A program made the position numbers and the translations under genes. A model generated the notes under the pieces. It was not told where the DNA came from. It saw only the letters and a list, made by a program, of their open reading frames with translations, and did not search any database. A stretch of 64,000 bases of DNA from Pseudomonas ceruminis. Its GTDB lineage: Bacteria > Pseudomonadota > Gammaproteobacteria > Pseudomonadales > Pseudomonadaceae. How positions within the stretch are numbered: position 1 is the first letter of the stretch; each line of letters starts with the position of its first letter. The stretch is from positions 62,001 through 126,000 of the forward strand of contig NZ_BQHW01000018.1 of the NCBI RefSeq assembly GCF_021602025.1, written 5' to 3'. Below, one piece after another: positions 1 to 7,547 of this stretch.

Positions 1-249
1 CTGGCTGCTGCCTCGGCCGCTCTGATCGGAAAGAAATTTTCGGACCGAAAAAAACTGGAGCAGTCCTTGGAGCTGTGTCAGAAGGACGTCGAATTCTTAC
101 TCCAGGTGGAGGCAGAGCATGTCGAGCTCCACAAGGAGCGGGGTGACAAATCCAACAAGCTGAAGGTCCGTGAGAGAGTTAGGGATCTCGGCTTCTCGTT
201 CTCAGGCAAATTCACACCAGGTCGGCTGCGGCAGGCCCGGCAGAGCTGA
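1..249 (+). CDS. Hypothetical protein, C-terminal part (5' end outside window)
   Basis: The reading frame is open from the first base of the window and ends at TGA 247-249, so about 82 C-terminal residues are visible and the start lies upstream. The visible part is rich in Lys, Glu and Arg and predicts a charged helical, possibly coiled-coil segment followed by a basic tail. No family is recognised. An intrinsic terminator follows within 30 bases, so this is the last gene of its unit. Confidence 0.6.
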   Translation: MAAASAALIGKKFSDRKKLEQSLELCQKDVEFLLQVEAEHVELHKERGDKSNKLKVRERVRDLGFSFSGKFTPGRLRQARQS

Positions 250-274
250 TCGAGATGTGTCCACCCATCAACCC

Positions 275-299
275 AGCCAGGCTATGCCTGGCTTTTTTG
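275..299 (+). terminator. Intrinsic terminator
   Basis: A GC-rich hairpin (AGCCAGGC/GCCTGGCT) is followed by a T run and then by GTGCCTG, a tail seen after several other terminators here. Confidence 0.8.
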
Positions 300-318
300 T
301 GCCTGCCGATTACAGACC

Positions 319-350
319 CGCGTTACGCATCTCCAGGGGCTAGGTCTACC
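319..350 (+). promoter_or_regulatory. Upstream element 2 (GCGTTACGCATCTCC type)
   Basis: The block GCGTTACGCATCTCC followed by CTAGGTCTACCGCAAG matches a family of blocks repeated before genes throughout 1-27930. It lies about 60 bases before the start at 408 and directly after a terminator. A promoter or leader role is inferred from its position. Confidence 0.5.
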
Positions 351-407
351 GCAAGAAGGCCTATGGGATTTCTCAACGACCGCCCCAGGTCCTTTCAGGA
401 GTAACAG

Positions 408-677
408 ATGTCCAAAACGCACAAAAAACCTTGGTGGAGCCCGATCGCTCACTTCGGAGCCCATGGCTTCGTCGGTACTATCATCTTCTTGATCATCATG
501 GTGCCAGCAGTCTTGCTCAACCATTTGGTCCAATACTTGGCTAAGTTTGGGATAAGCGATTTCACCTTGCTAATTCTCGGGCTTCTCGAACATGCCATTG
601 TGCTTGTAGATGCTGGTCTTTTCTTCGTCTTTATTTGCATTGGGGCAGCCCGGGCAATCAAGGAGTTTGCTGAATGA
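408..677 (+). CDS. Small membrane protein, two predicted TM helices
   Basis: This 89-residue protein has a short basic N-terminus and two long hydrophobic stretches at about residues 22-45 and 54-80, so it should be an inner-membrane protein. The start is supported by TCAGGAG seven bases upstream of ATG. Its stop overlaps the ATG of the next small ORF (ATGA), which suggests translational coupling. No family is recognised. Confidence 0.65.
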   Translation: MSKTHKKPWWSPIAHFGAHGFVGTIIFLIIMVPAVLLNHLVQYLAKFGISDFTLLILGLLEHAIVLVDAGLFFVFICIGAARAIKEFAE

Positions 678-832
678 ATCAATCATTTGGGTCTGAGTTC
701 GCTAACGCTGCAAGGCAGGCACCACGAATCTTCTTCGCGCCATTGATGGGGGCTGTAGCTGCCATCAAAGATGAGTTCAGGCGCGTGAAGTACGGTGCAG
801 ACCAAAACAGCAAGCCGCTGCAATCCAAATAA
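674..832 (+). CDS. Small hypothetical protein (52 aa), coupled to the preceding gene
   Basis: The ATG at 674 overlaps the stop of the membrane-protein gene upstream, and the frame runs to TAA 830-832. The 52-residue product begins MNQSFGSEF and is basic towards its C-terminus. A strong terminator follows 38 bases later, so the two genes form a compact unit. The function is unknown; the overlap and position are the main support for it being real. Confidence 0.5.
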   Translation: MNQSFGSEFANAARQAPRIFFAPLMGAVAAIKDEFRRVKYGADQNSKPLQSK

Positions 833-870
833 ACGCTCAGCAGAGCTACCTATAAAGTAACGCTAAATCC

Positions 871-903
871 GACCCACCATCCTAGATGGTGGGTCTTTTT
901 TTT
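871..903 (+). terminator. Intrinsic terminator
   Basis: A perfect GACCCACCATC/GATGGTGGGTC hairpin is followed by eight Ts. Confidence 0.85.
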
Positions 904-994
904 GGTTCTGATTTTCGGTGCCGCCGTGTCCTCCCAGGCGCTGCTTGCGGGCAATGAGCGGCAAGAGGCTGGAAGATTTGCACCGACTCTATAG

Positions 995-1019
995 CCGTAT
1001 GCGTACGCGTTATGTATTC
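995..1019 (+). promoter_or_regulatory. Upstream element 1 copy a
   Basis: TATGCGTACGCGTTATGTAT at 998-1017 is one of about eight closely related copies in 1-17000, each in the direction of the next gene. It lies 44 bases before the chosen start at 1061. Confidence 0.6.
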
Positions 1020-1060
1020 TTGTACCTGGTAATTTCTTGGAACCGATAGGAGCGTTCAAT

Positions 1061-1537
1061 TTGGCCAACACACTCGAATTCGAGGTCGGCGCCGGCTACG
1101 AGGTGGCCAACCCACCCAAGCTTGCTGTTGGTGACGATCAGCACCACCAGCTCTCTCGTTTTTTCACTGTGCTGGCCACCGACGAGCACGGGGTGTCGGT
1201 GTATGACGGGTGGTACGGTGAGGGTTTTTCGAGCTTGCATCTCCCGCATGATGTCCTTGCGCAGCTTGACGTGACGAGGCTGCCGTCCCGAGGTGAGGCC
1301 GGAGCTGCGGACTTGGCCAACGCTATCGCTACCTCAGCCGCCGCTGCCATCGAGCGCCGTGACCAGGTGAAGGAGCACGGTGCTGCTGAGCAAAGCGTGC
1401 ACGCCTCGCAACGATTCTTCGTGCAGTTCTTCTCCGGCCAGATCAGGGGGCTCGCCTCCAAAGGGCTGATAAACCCAGACCTTGCAGTTCAGATGATCAG
1501 CCTGTCGACCGGGGTGGAGCTTACTGTCGGTGAATAG
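1061..1537 (+). CDS. Hypothetical protein (158 aa)
   Basis: The frame opens at TTG 1037, but the TTG at 1061 is preceded by TAGGAG at eight bases spacing and is preferred. The product has no signal peptide or membrane segment. Its middle is alanine-rich and helical (about residues 80-115) and its end resembles small plasmid or phage accessory proteins of unknown role. It overlaps the next gene by eight bases, so the two are probably co-translated. Confidence 0.55.
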   Translation: MANTLEFEVGAGYEVANPPKLAVGDDQHHQLSRFFTVLATDEHGVSVYDGWYGEGFSSLHLPHDVLAQLDVTRLPSRGEAGAADLANAIATSAAAAIERRDQVKEHGAAEQSVHASQRFFVQFFSGQIRGLASKGLINPDLAVQMISLSTGVELTVGE

Positions 1538-1793
1538 TCGAGGGCGATTCTTCTCTCTGCGCATCGCTATAGCTGCCGTTGCCACTGTCTGCGCTGTTGC
1601 TGCTGTCGGCCTGATCCTGTTCAAACCTTGGGCCCAGCGTGGCTTCGAGGTAGCAGCAGCTAAGCCGGTGGGGCGGTACTGCCTGATCAAGCCAGGTGAG
1701 CACCGGACCCATTGCGAGGGCGAGGATACCGGCCCCAGGGACCCAGTATTAGCAGCCATCAAAACCATGTCTCAACAAGGGGGGCGGCCGTGA
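1530..1793 (+). CDS. Small membrane-anchored protein (87 aa)
   Basis: The GTG start at 1530 overlaps the end of the preceding gene. Residues 10-31 form one hydrophobic helix preceded by Arg residues, typical of a signal anchor. The exported part contains two cysteines (about residues 51 and 62) that could form a disulfide. No family is recognised. Confidence 0.55.
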   Translation: MNSRGRFFSLRIAIAAVATVCAVAAVGLILFKPWAQRGFEVAAAKPVGRYCLIKPGEHRTHCEGEDTGPRDPVLAAIKTMSQQGGRP

Positions 1794-1857
1794 TGCCACC
1801 TCTCGCCAGTCAAATCGTACTACCTGTTCTGTATCCAACCCAACCTGAGGAACCGCT

Positions 1858-2106
1858 ATGACAATCACTACCGACATGCTCGCTCGTATCGCCGTTGTGG
1901 TGCTGGCCGTAATCATTTCGATCGCTATCAACCGCCGCAAAGCTCTTTTCACTGTGAAAAACGCCTCTGGCCCTGAGCAGGTCCAGGCCATTCAGGGCTT
2001 TGCTGACCGTTCGCTGCGCGATGTCAATATCCTGATCTGGCTGTGCTCGGCCCTCTGCGCAGCCGCACTGGCCGTGTGTTTCTACTCGATCTTCATCCCG
2101 CTGTAA
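1858..2106 (+). CDS. Small membrane protein (82 aa), two predicted TM helices
   Basis: The ATG at 1858 is preceded by GAGGAACC. Hydrophobic stretches at about residues 8-25 and 56-80 flank a basic loop, giving a hairpin membrane topology. A long perfect hairpin terminator begins 20 bases after the stop. The function is unknown. It resembles the other two-helix small proteins at 408, 2255, 3246 and 5232 in size and layout. Confidence 0.6.
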   Translation: MTITTDMLARIAVVVLAVIISIAINRRKALFTVKNASGPEQVQAIQGFADRSLRDVNILIWLCSALCAAALAVCFYSIFIPL

Positions 2107-2126
2107 GCCTGTCCTGGTCGATGGCC

Positions 2127-2166
2127 AAGGCCTCGGTTCATATCTGTGAACTGAGGCCTTTTTTGT
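2127..2166 (+). terminator. Intrinsic terminator
   Basis: A 14-bp stem (AAGGCCTCGGTTCA/TGTGAACTGAGGCCTT with near-perfect pairing) ends in a T run. Confidence 0.85.
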
Positions 2167-2213
2167 GGCGGCATCATGACATCGAATGGCTAGAAGTATT
2201 TTGATTCATCCAG

Positions 2214-2236
2214 TATTATGCGTACGTGTTATAAAT
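2214..2236 (+). promoter_or_regulatory. Upstream element 1 copy b
   Basis: GCGTACGTGTTATAAAT preceded by TATTAT lies only 18 bases before the ATG at 2255. TGTTATAAA could act as an extended -10 box, while no standard -35 is visible at the right distance. Confidence 0.6.
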
Positions 2237-2254
2237 CAAATCTAGGAGCTTGAG

Positions 2255-2494
2255 ATGCAGCAAATCCAATTCTGGGCCATGCGGACGTTGAACATTGTTG
2301 GCCAAGTGCCGGCAGCCTTAGCACTCGCGGCTTTCGTGTTTGTGTGGGCAAAGATTGGCCACATCACCCCCACACTCGCTTTCGTGCTGATCGCGGTCCT
2401 GGTGATGGCAGTGCTCTTCGTACAGCTGATGAAAATGGCCGATCGTAAAAAAGCCAAAGCTGAGCAGGCTCGTGCTGGCGCCGGTCTGCGCTGA
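2255..2494 (+). CDS. Small membrane protein (79 aa)
   Basis: The start follows CTAGGAGCTTGAG. Two hydrophobic segments (about residues 12-32 and 38-58) are followed by a strongly basic tail rich in Lys and Arg. This predicts an inner-membrane hairpin with a cytoplasmic C-terminus. It is the first gene of a unit that continues through 2503, 3246 and the signal peptidase at 3503. Confidence 0.6.
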   Translation: MQQIQFWAMRTLNIVGQVPAALALAAFVFVWAKIGHITPTLAFVLIAVLVMAVLFVQLMKMADRKKAKAEQARAGAGLR

Positions 2495-2502
2495 GCTGCA
2501 CC

Positions 2503-3243
2503 ATGTCTGCCAGCCTGACGCAAATCACTCGGTGCCGTCCGTATGTGCGAAGCCTGATCGATACCGGCTTCTACAGCGAGATTCCGATGCATCGCGGGGT
2601 GGTTGAGCGCGTGGAGCTCGCAGGTGGCTATACCGTGGAGCTGAGCCTTTCAGGGGATGTATTTGATGGCTCTGCGGTGTGTGAAGTGCGACTGGTTACA
2701 GCCTGGCTCCTATTGAAGTCAGAGGCTGTTCCGGTCGCTATCCTGGACGGGGTTTTGTTGTCCAGTGGAGAGGGGAAGCGATACTCCTTGGCTGATGCTT
2801 GCGATCTGGTCAGCGAGGCCGTCCAGGCGCTGGTTCACGAGCTGGTCAGGACCTGCCATCAGGACTTCGGCGCTGTGCTGGAAGCTGGCAGCGTCTTTGT
2901 TATAACCCGGCTGGAAGTTCGCGATAAATTCAGGTCGTCAGAGCTGAGTCAGTCTATCGTCGAAGTTTCATGTACCTGGCTTCGTTCGAAATGCCGGTTG
3001 GCGCTTCTTACCCTGCAGCCGTTTCCTCTCCAATACGAAAATACTGCACCCGTTCTAGGCAGCCGGCATTACGAGCCATACTGGCGAGCCCTTAGTGCGG
3101 ACGTGGAAAAGCTCTCTTCATATTACAGCTATCACTTTGATTGTATCGCTGCGTCACTTGAGTCAACTCTGTTGATCAAGCCGCTGAGCGGATACAAATG
3201 CGCGCTAAGCCGGGCAGGGTGGTCGTTCATAGCCGCGGAGTAA
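2503..3243 (+). CDS. Hypothetical protein (246 aa)
   Basis: The ATG at 2503 lies eight bases after the previous stop and the gene ends two bases before the next start, so it sits inside a tight operon leading to signal peptidase I. The product is soluble by inspection, with six cysteines and alternating beta-like segments. No motif or family is recognised. By context it may belong to an envelope or transfer-related module, but this is only inference. Confidence 0.6.
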   Translation: MSASLTQITRCRPYVRSLIDTGFYSEIPMHRGVVERVELAGGYTVELSLSGDVFDGSAVCEVRLVTAWLLLKSEAVPVAILDGVLLSSGEGKRYSLADACDLVSEAVQALVHELVRTCHQDFGAVLEAGSVFVITRLEVRDKFRSSELSQSIVEVSCTWLRSKCRLALLTLQPFPLQYENTAPVLGSRHYEPYWRALSADVEKLSSYYSYHFDCIAASLESTLLIKPLSGYKCALSRAGWSFIAAE

Positions 3244-3245
3244 AC

Positions 3246-3506
3246 ATGCTCGCTACACAGAAGCAGCCTAAAGGCGTGAAGTACAATATCCAACTCCTCA
3301 TGAACGGATGGGTGGTTGCAGCGCTCTTGTGGACGGTTGGATCCTTAATTGAATTCCTCCTGGAGAAGTTCAAAGTCACCCCTGCCTACAGCTACGGCTT
3401 CTGGGTCAAGGTGGTTGGCTGGGCAGTGGGCGGTATCTTTTTTGCTCTGTTCATAAGCCGCTTGGCTATCTATCGTTACCATAAAAAGATGGGCAAATAC
3501 TTATGA
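3246..3506 (+). CDS. Small membrane protein (86 aa) next to signal peptidase
   Basis: The ATG at 3246 lies two bases after the preceding stop and is preferred over an upstream in-frame start inside that gene. Two hydrophobic segments (about residues 17-36 and 52-73) and basic ends predict an inner-membrane hairpin. Its last codons overlap the ATG of the signal peptidase gene (ATGAG), indicating translational coupling and perhaps joint function. Confidence 0.6.
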   Translation: MLATQKQPKGVKYNIQLLMNGWVVAALLWTVGSLIEFLLEKFKVTPAYSYGFWVKVVGWAVGGIFFALFISRLAIYRYHKKMGKYL

Positions 3507-4444
3507 GCCTGTTTTTGATCGGAGTTGGCTTGACCGTAGCTGCTCCGGCGCTCTGTCGCAAAAAGTATCAGGCCCACGGGCCAGCCTGGATTTACTCCCT
3601 AGGGTGCGCCGCCGCGGTGCTCGGCCCCTACATTTTGCTTTGCACATTTTTGGACATGGCGACATTGCTCGCGACTGCAGCAGTCCTTGGCCTGCCGTTC
3701 TGGGTCTATGAACGGTATCGGGGAGCTAGGGGCCGGCATCACTACACGCAAGGCGTGGTGGCCTTTCTGGTGGAGTTGACGCCTGTTGCCGTTTTCCTGC
3801 TCCTATTCCGATCCTTTGTCGCCGAACCATACCTTGTTCCGTCGTCATCGATGCGCCCCACGCTTGGGGTGGGGAGTGTCGTTGTAGTCGATAAGTTCAC
3901 CTACGGGATGAGATTGCCATTCGTTCCGAAGCCAATCACGCAAGGTCGACCCCCGAAATTTGGCGATGTTCTGGTTTTCCGATTCCCACTCGATCCGTCT
4001 AAGCCTTACATCAAGCGTGTGGTGGGAGTGCCAGGTGACCACATCACTTATCAAGGCGGTGTATTGGCCATTAATAATGTACCGGCGGTACATGTGGGCG
4101 AGAAGCCATATGCTTACGAAGATGAAGCTAGCGGGAAGCTCAAGCAGGTCGATTATGCGCTGGAGAATATTCACGACTTACAAATCGGCACGATCAAAGA
4201 CCCTGGTATCAGTGACTTTGGTGTAAGTACTGATTTTCCTGCTATTCCCGGTTGTGAGAGAAATCTGTCAGGCTTGGCATGTACTGTTCCTGCCGATTCT
4301 TATTTCGTACTGGGTGACAATCGACCCAATAGCCTGGACAGCCGTTACTGGGGGTTTGTCACGGATAAGGAAATCATAGGTCGTGCCATTTTTGATCTTG
4401 ATTTCACTAGCGGCAAATTGGATATAAGCCGAGTAACTCGCTGA
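3503..4444 (+). CDS. lepB: Signal peptidase I (S26A family)
   Basis: The 313-residue protein carries all signatures of bacterial type I signal peptidases, which cleave signal peptides on the outer face of the inner membrane. The catalytic serine box SSSMRPTL places the nucleophile at Ser116. The general-base lysine lies in YIKRVVGVPGD (Lys171), and the C-terminal box is LGDNRPNSLDSRYWGF. Three to four hydrophobic helices precede the catalytic domain (residues 1-105). Length fits the family. A plasmid copy ending a four-gene unit of small membrane proteins suggests a dedicated role, for example processing of a pilin or transfer protein, rather than the housekeeping one. A TraF-like role is possible but unproven. 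Confidence 0.9.
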   Translation: MSLFLIGVGLTVAAPALCRKKYQAHGPAWIYSLGCAAAVLGPYILLCTFLDMATLLATAAVLGLPFWVYERYRGARGRHHYTQGVVAFLVELTPVAVFLLLFRSFVAEPYLVPSSSMRPTLGVGSVVVVDKFTYGMRLPFVPKPITQGRPPKFGDVLVFRFPLDPSKPYIKRVVGVPGDHITYQGGVLAINNVPAVHVGEKPYAYEDEASGKLKQVDYALENIHDLQIGTIKDPGISDFGVSTDFPAIPGCERNLSGLACTVPADSYFVLGDNRPNSLDSRYWGFVTDKEIIGRAIFDLDFTSGKLDISRVTR

Positions 4445-4490
4445 TTCGCAACCAAGGAGCGCCTGTCATGGACCGACGCAAGAATACAAC

Positions 4491-4530
4491 GCCGTGTTTC
4501 TCATTACCTGCTTGTAAGGCAACGCAAGGC
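4491..4530 (+). promoter_or_regulatory. Upstream element 2 (divergent copy) overlapping a 31-codon leader ORF
   Basis: GCCGTGTTTCTCATTACC followed by GTAAGGCAACGCAAGG resembles the element 2 family. It lies inside a possible leader ORF, ATG 4468 to TGA 4561-4563, which has AAGGAG upstream and whose stop overlaps the ATG of the next gene. Confidence 0.35.
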
Positions 4531-4559
4531 CTTGCACCCACCTTTCAGGAGAGAAACGC

Positions 4560-5090
4560 ATGAACTTCCATAACACAGCAATCAAATACGCCCAACTCGC
4601 AGCAGCTGCAGTCGATTCCCGCGGTCACCTGCTGCACCAGGTGGGATCGTACCCTGCAGGAACGGTACGTGACGCTGAGCTCGCTGAGCTTGAGCAAGCG
4701 TATCGATCGACAGTCATCGCCGAGGTGGTGAGCTCCAGTGAACTGAAGGCCACGGCCCACGTCGTGTTGTCCCAGGACGACGAGGAGTCTGGTGCGGATG
4801 CAGAGGTGATCGGTATCTGCTTTGACTCCGCTTCGGCAGAAGGTCTTGCCGACGAGGCTGCATCCGAAATGGCTAAACGCATCAATCAGTTGCTGGCCAA
4901 TGACATGGGCGCCGATTTCGAACCTGTTTCGGTCACGCAGACTGGCCAGGAGCGTATCGTCTCCAATTCCGATGTCGGTATTCTGGGTGCTATACGCATC
5001 AAGACTGCTTCGGTAAGCATCGAGGGCAACGGTTTCGGACTGCATACCGTTACCTCGCCAATCATCCCGCATGGGATGGCCAGTTTGTAA
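4560..5090 (+). CDS. Hypothetical protein (176 aa)
   Basis: The start follows TTTCAGGAGAGAAACGC, a strong ribosome site. The protein is acidic and alanine-rich without membrane segments. A central stretch containing DDEESGADAE is likely surface exposed, and about residues 90-115 look helical. No family is recognised. A perfect terminator lies just downstream, so the gene is monocistronic apart from the possible 31-codon leader whose stop overlaps this start. Confidence 0.6.
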   Translation: MNFHNTAIKYAQLAAAAVDSRGHLLHQVGSYPAGTVRDAELAELEQAYRSTVIAEVVSSSELKATAHVVLSQDDEESGADAEVIGICFDSASAEGLADEAASEMAKRINQLLANDMGADFEPVSVTQTGQERIVSNSDVGILGAIRIKTASVSIEGNGFGLHTVTSPIIPHGMASL

Positions 5091-5102
5091 ACCAGCTGTA
5101 TG

Positions 5103-5129
5103 CCCGGGCCAAGTGCCCGGGTTTTTTTT
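5103..5129 (+). terminator. Intrinsic terminator
   Basis: CCCGGGCCAAGTGCCCGGG hairpin followed by eight Ts. Confidence 0.85.
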
Positions 5130-5192
5130 GCGCTCGGAAGTATGGGTTCCATGGGGTCGCACGTGGCGTTGTGCTGATCTATGCTCATCCAG

Positions 5193-5215
5193 TATTATCA
5201 GTACACGTTACGTAT
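5193..5215 (+). promoter_or_regulatory. Upstream element 1 copy c
   Basis: TATTATC followed by AGTACACGTTACGTAT matches element 1 with a few substitutions and ends 16 bases before the ATG at 5232. Confidence 0.55.
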
Positions 5216-5231
5216 CGATAGGGCTCTAGTC

Positions 5232-5477
5232 ATGGATAGCCGTTCCTCACACTCTCTGATCATTCGCGTCGTGGTTGCTCTTGTCGTCGTAGTCATGGGC
5301 CTGCTGGCTACCATGGCTGTTGGCGCCGGCCTGGTGGAGATCTCCCCCAAGCTGATTTTCAAGGGAGTATTCCTTTGCCTTGTCGGTGGAGCGCTGCTCC
5401 TCATCATTCGCGCCTACGTGGCCGCTCCTGTGGAGCTGGATGACCAGGCTGCTGCAGATGCTAACGGAAGCAAATAG
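5232..5477 (+). CDS. Small membrane protein (81 aa)
   Basis: The ATG at 5232 is chosen because upstream in-frame codons fall inside element 1. Two hydrophobic segments (about residues 8-32 and 42-63) predict a membrane hairpin, followed by an acidic C-terminus. The stop is immediately followed by the ATG of the next gene. The function is unknown. Confidence 0.6.
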   Translation: MDSRSSHSLIIRVVVALVVVVMGLLATMAVGAGLVEISPKLIFKGVFLCLVGGALLLIIRAYVAAPVELDDQAAADANGSK

Positions 5478-6098
5478 ATGTTCGACCTTCATGAAGGGGG
5501 CAGCAGTCCCGAAGCGTCAGCCAATATGAGCTCTCGCAATCTCTTTTTCGAATCGGCGGATAGCGGTTTGAGCAATGTTGCCTGGGCCCAGCTGATGGAC
5601 CAGTTCCGCGACGAGCAGGGCTGGGCGGATACCCGGCTTAGCAAAGAAATTGGCATCAGCATCTCCATGATCCGCCAATGCCGAGTGCACATGCGCCCCT
5701 TGCCGCCTCCAGCGCGCATACGCACGCTGGGCGCGATGGGTGTGGAGGTGACCTTGTCGACTCTGCTCGCAGCATTGCCAGAGCCAATTCGAGAGGCAGT
5801 GGAGGCGGCCAATCAACAGTCACAGGTGGTCCGCGAGACATTGGTGTATGGTTTCTTCGATCGCCTGGACGCCGGCGGATCACCAGACCTGGTCAGTGCC
5901 TTCTTCGATGGTTTGGCAGCGATCTCGGGGCTGAGTGACAGTGAGCAAGCGTCCCGTATCGGCCTGTCCCTGGAGGATTTCATTCAGATCCGCACAGGGC
6001 GTAGACCCATCCCGTTTCGTGTCAAGATGGCTATCTCTGGTGCCTACACGTCCAAGGAGCTTGGTCCCCTGATCCTATCGCTGCTGCCGGCGGCCTAG
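5478..6098 (+). CDS. Putative DNA-binding protein with two Cro/CI-like helix-turn-helix segments
   Basis: Two segments look like degenerate XRE-type helix-turn-helix units: about residues 47-75 (RLSKEIGISISMIRQCRV) and 152-185 (QASRIGLSLEDFIQIRTG). Each is followed by a similar RPxPxRxK/RIR motif, suggesting an internal duplication. The 206-residue protein starts directly after the preceding stop. A regulatory role, for example at the repeated upstream elements, is possible but only inferred. The protein is not assigned to a named family. Confidence 0.5.
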   Translation: MFDLHEGGSSPEASANMSSRNLFFESADSGLSNVAWAQLMDQFRDEQGWADTRLSKEIGISISMIRQCRVHMRPLPPPARIRTLGAMGVEVTLSTLLAALPEPIREAVEAANQQSQVVRETLVYGFFDRLDAGGSPDLVSAFFDGLAAISGLSDSEQASRIGLSLEDFIQIRTGRRPIPFRVKMAISGAYTSKELGPLILSLLPAA

Positions 6099-6133
6099 GA
6101 AAGGGGAATTTTCACAGCATTCGCTAACGCCAA

Positions 6134-6156
6134 TATTATACATACGTGTTATGCTT
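6134..6156 (+). promoter_or_regulatory. Upstream element 1 copy d
   Basis: TATTATA followed by CATACGTGTTATGCTT, 47 bases before the ATG at 6204. Confidence 0.6.
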
Positions 6157-6203
6157 CGGAAAGATTCTGGCGGTTGTCGCCGGTGCATTTTCTGGAGGTG
6201 TCT

Positions 6204-6836
6204 ATGGCGGCTCACATTACTGCTCCAACCAAGTGCCTTTGTGGGCATGTTGATCTGTTCAGCTTTTCCTCTCCGGGGATGGGCGGGCGCCGGCAGGATC
6301 GCCTCTACGCCAATAGCACTCTCTGCGGGGATTGTAGCGCCCATATCCGCGACCTGGTGAAGCCCCAAGCAAAGGGCTTCTATCAGATCAGCTTGCCCCA
6401 GCTGGTGGGCCACACTCGTGCAGTTTCCTGGGCCAATTCGCTCCGCCTGGGCCATATACGCTCTCTCGGTCCGATCATGGCTCACCTGAAGGGCAGGACT
6501 GATCCAGTGGCGGTTGCGGCGCTGGCCGTCTTCGAGATGCTCTTCAAGATCACTGATGCTCAGTACTGGATCGGTGGCAAGGAGCACGCATTTGGCGCTG
6601 GCCACTGGGTGGTTTCGGAGATCGAGCATTTGATGCGCAAGCGTGACCTTTCCATGCACGAGAACTCCCGATCAGCCTATTGCTACTGGAAGGCAATCAA
6701 TCCCGCAGTCATCCACCAAGCCCGGCAGGAAGCGTCTGCGCTTCTGTCATCGACTCCAGTGTCGACGGGTGAATCGCCGGCAGTCCAACCATTCCAAGCA
6801 CAACCCCCAGCGGACAGCACTTCGGTGTTCCTCTGA
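6204..6836 (+). CDS. Hypothetical protein with N-terminal zinc-ribbon-like cysteines (210 aa)
   Basis: The ATG at 6204 is preferred because TGGAGGTGTCT lies just upstream; an earlier in-frame start lacks a site. The N-terminus has CLCGH followed about 28 residues later by LCGDC, a likely Cys4 zinc site. The rest is helical, and the last 40 residues are Pro/Ser/Thr-rich and probably disordered. No family is recognised. It is followed after 20 bases by another cysteine-rich gene. Confidence 0.55.
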   Translation: MAAHITAPTKCLCGHVDLFSFSSPGMGGRRQDRLYANSTLCGDCSAHIRDLVKPQAKGFYQISLPQLVGHTRAVSWANSLRLGHIRSLGPIMAHLKGRTDPVAVAALAVFEMLFKITDAQYWIGGKEHAFGAGHWVVSEIEHLMRKRDLSMHENSRSAYCYWKAINPAVIHQARQEASALLSSTPVSTGESPAVQPFQAQPPADSTSVFL

Positions 6837-6856
6837 TCGGTGCCTCAGGTGAATTC

Positions 6857-7537
6857 GTGCAAGTAGAGAACTCAATAGCGCACCAAGACTCAGGAGCGTT
6901 TCCAGGGCCAGCTCCATCCGACACCCCTTGCTGCGCGGTAGTAAGGGGGGCGGTTCAATGCGCTGGATATGGCTTCCTGGCGAGCCAGGGGGCCATTATT
7001 GGCCATAACGAGATGACCCCTTGCCCTGCATGCAATACCGTGTTGTTTCTGGCCAACGCGAAGAACCAGGCCTCTGCGCCTGCAGGCGCAGCCGGCAGCG
7101 ACATGGCAACAGAACAGATCTGGCTGGATGCGCTCCGGGTAGCTCATCGGGAGAACCCCGGTGGCGTGCACGCGGCCTTGGAAGAGGTCGGTGAGGTGCA
7201 AGTCCGGGTACTGGTGCCTGATCGATCGGCCGTTGTTGTTCGTATTTACAACGCCCCCTACCAGCTCAGTGAGACAGAGCTCGATGATGCGGCCGTCGAC
7301 GCCATCGCGCTCAGCATGAAGGTGAAGATGGCCAGGAGCCGGGCGAAAGGCCGTGCTGGCTGGAATGAAGGCGATACATGCCCTGCTGATTTCCTATCGA
7401 GAGAACTGCGCGAGCACGTCGAGAAAGGAGACCCGCTCGATGTCGCTATCTACGCGATGATGTTGCACCTACGCGGGGAGGTCATCTCTCCAGCAGATTG
7501 CGCCACTCACGCATCAACCCAAAACGACCCTGTTTGA
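6857..7537 (+). CDS. Hypothetical protein, C-terminal part resembles phage dATP/dGTP diphosphohydrolase-type proteins
   Basis: The GTG at 6857 follows CAGGTGAATTC. The N-terminal third contains CPAC and other cysteines and may bind zinc. The C-terminal 60 residues contain LSRELREHVEKGDPLDVAIY followed by MMLHLRGE. A similar segment is common in phage proteins of the DUF550/MazG-like group (recollection of the family, not a search). No clear nucleotide-pyrophosphatase EExxE signature is visible, so enzymatic activity cannot be claimed. Confidence 0.5.
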   Translation: MQVENSIAHQDSGAFPGPAPSDTPCCAVVRGAVQCAGYGFLASQGAIIGHNEMTPCPACNTVLFLANAKNQASAPAGAAGSDMATEQIWLDALRVAHRENPGGVHAALEEVGEVQVRVLVPDRSAVVVRIYNAPYQLSETELDDAAVDAIALSMKVKMARSRAKGRAGWNEGDTCPADFLSRELREHVEKGDPLDVAIYAMMLHLRGEVISPADCATHASTQNDPV

Positions 7538-7547
7538 GTAAGCCCCC

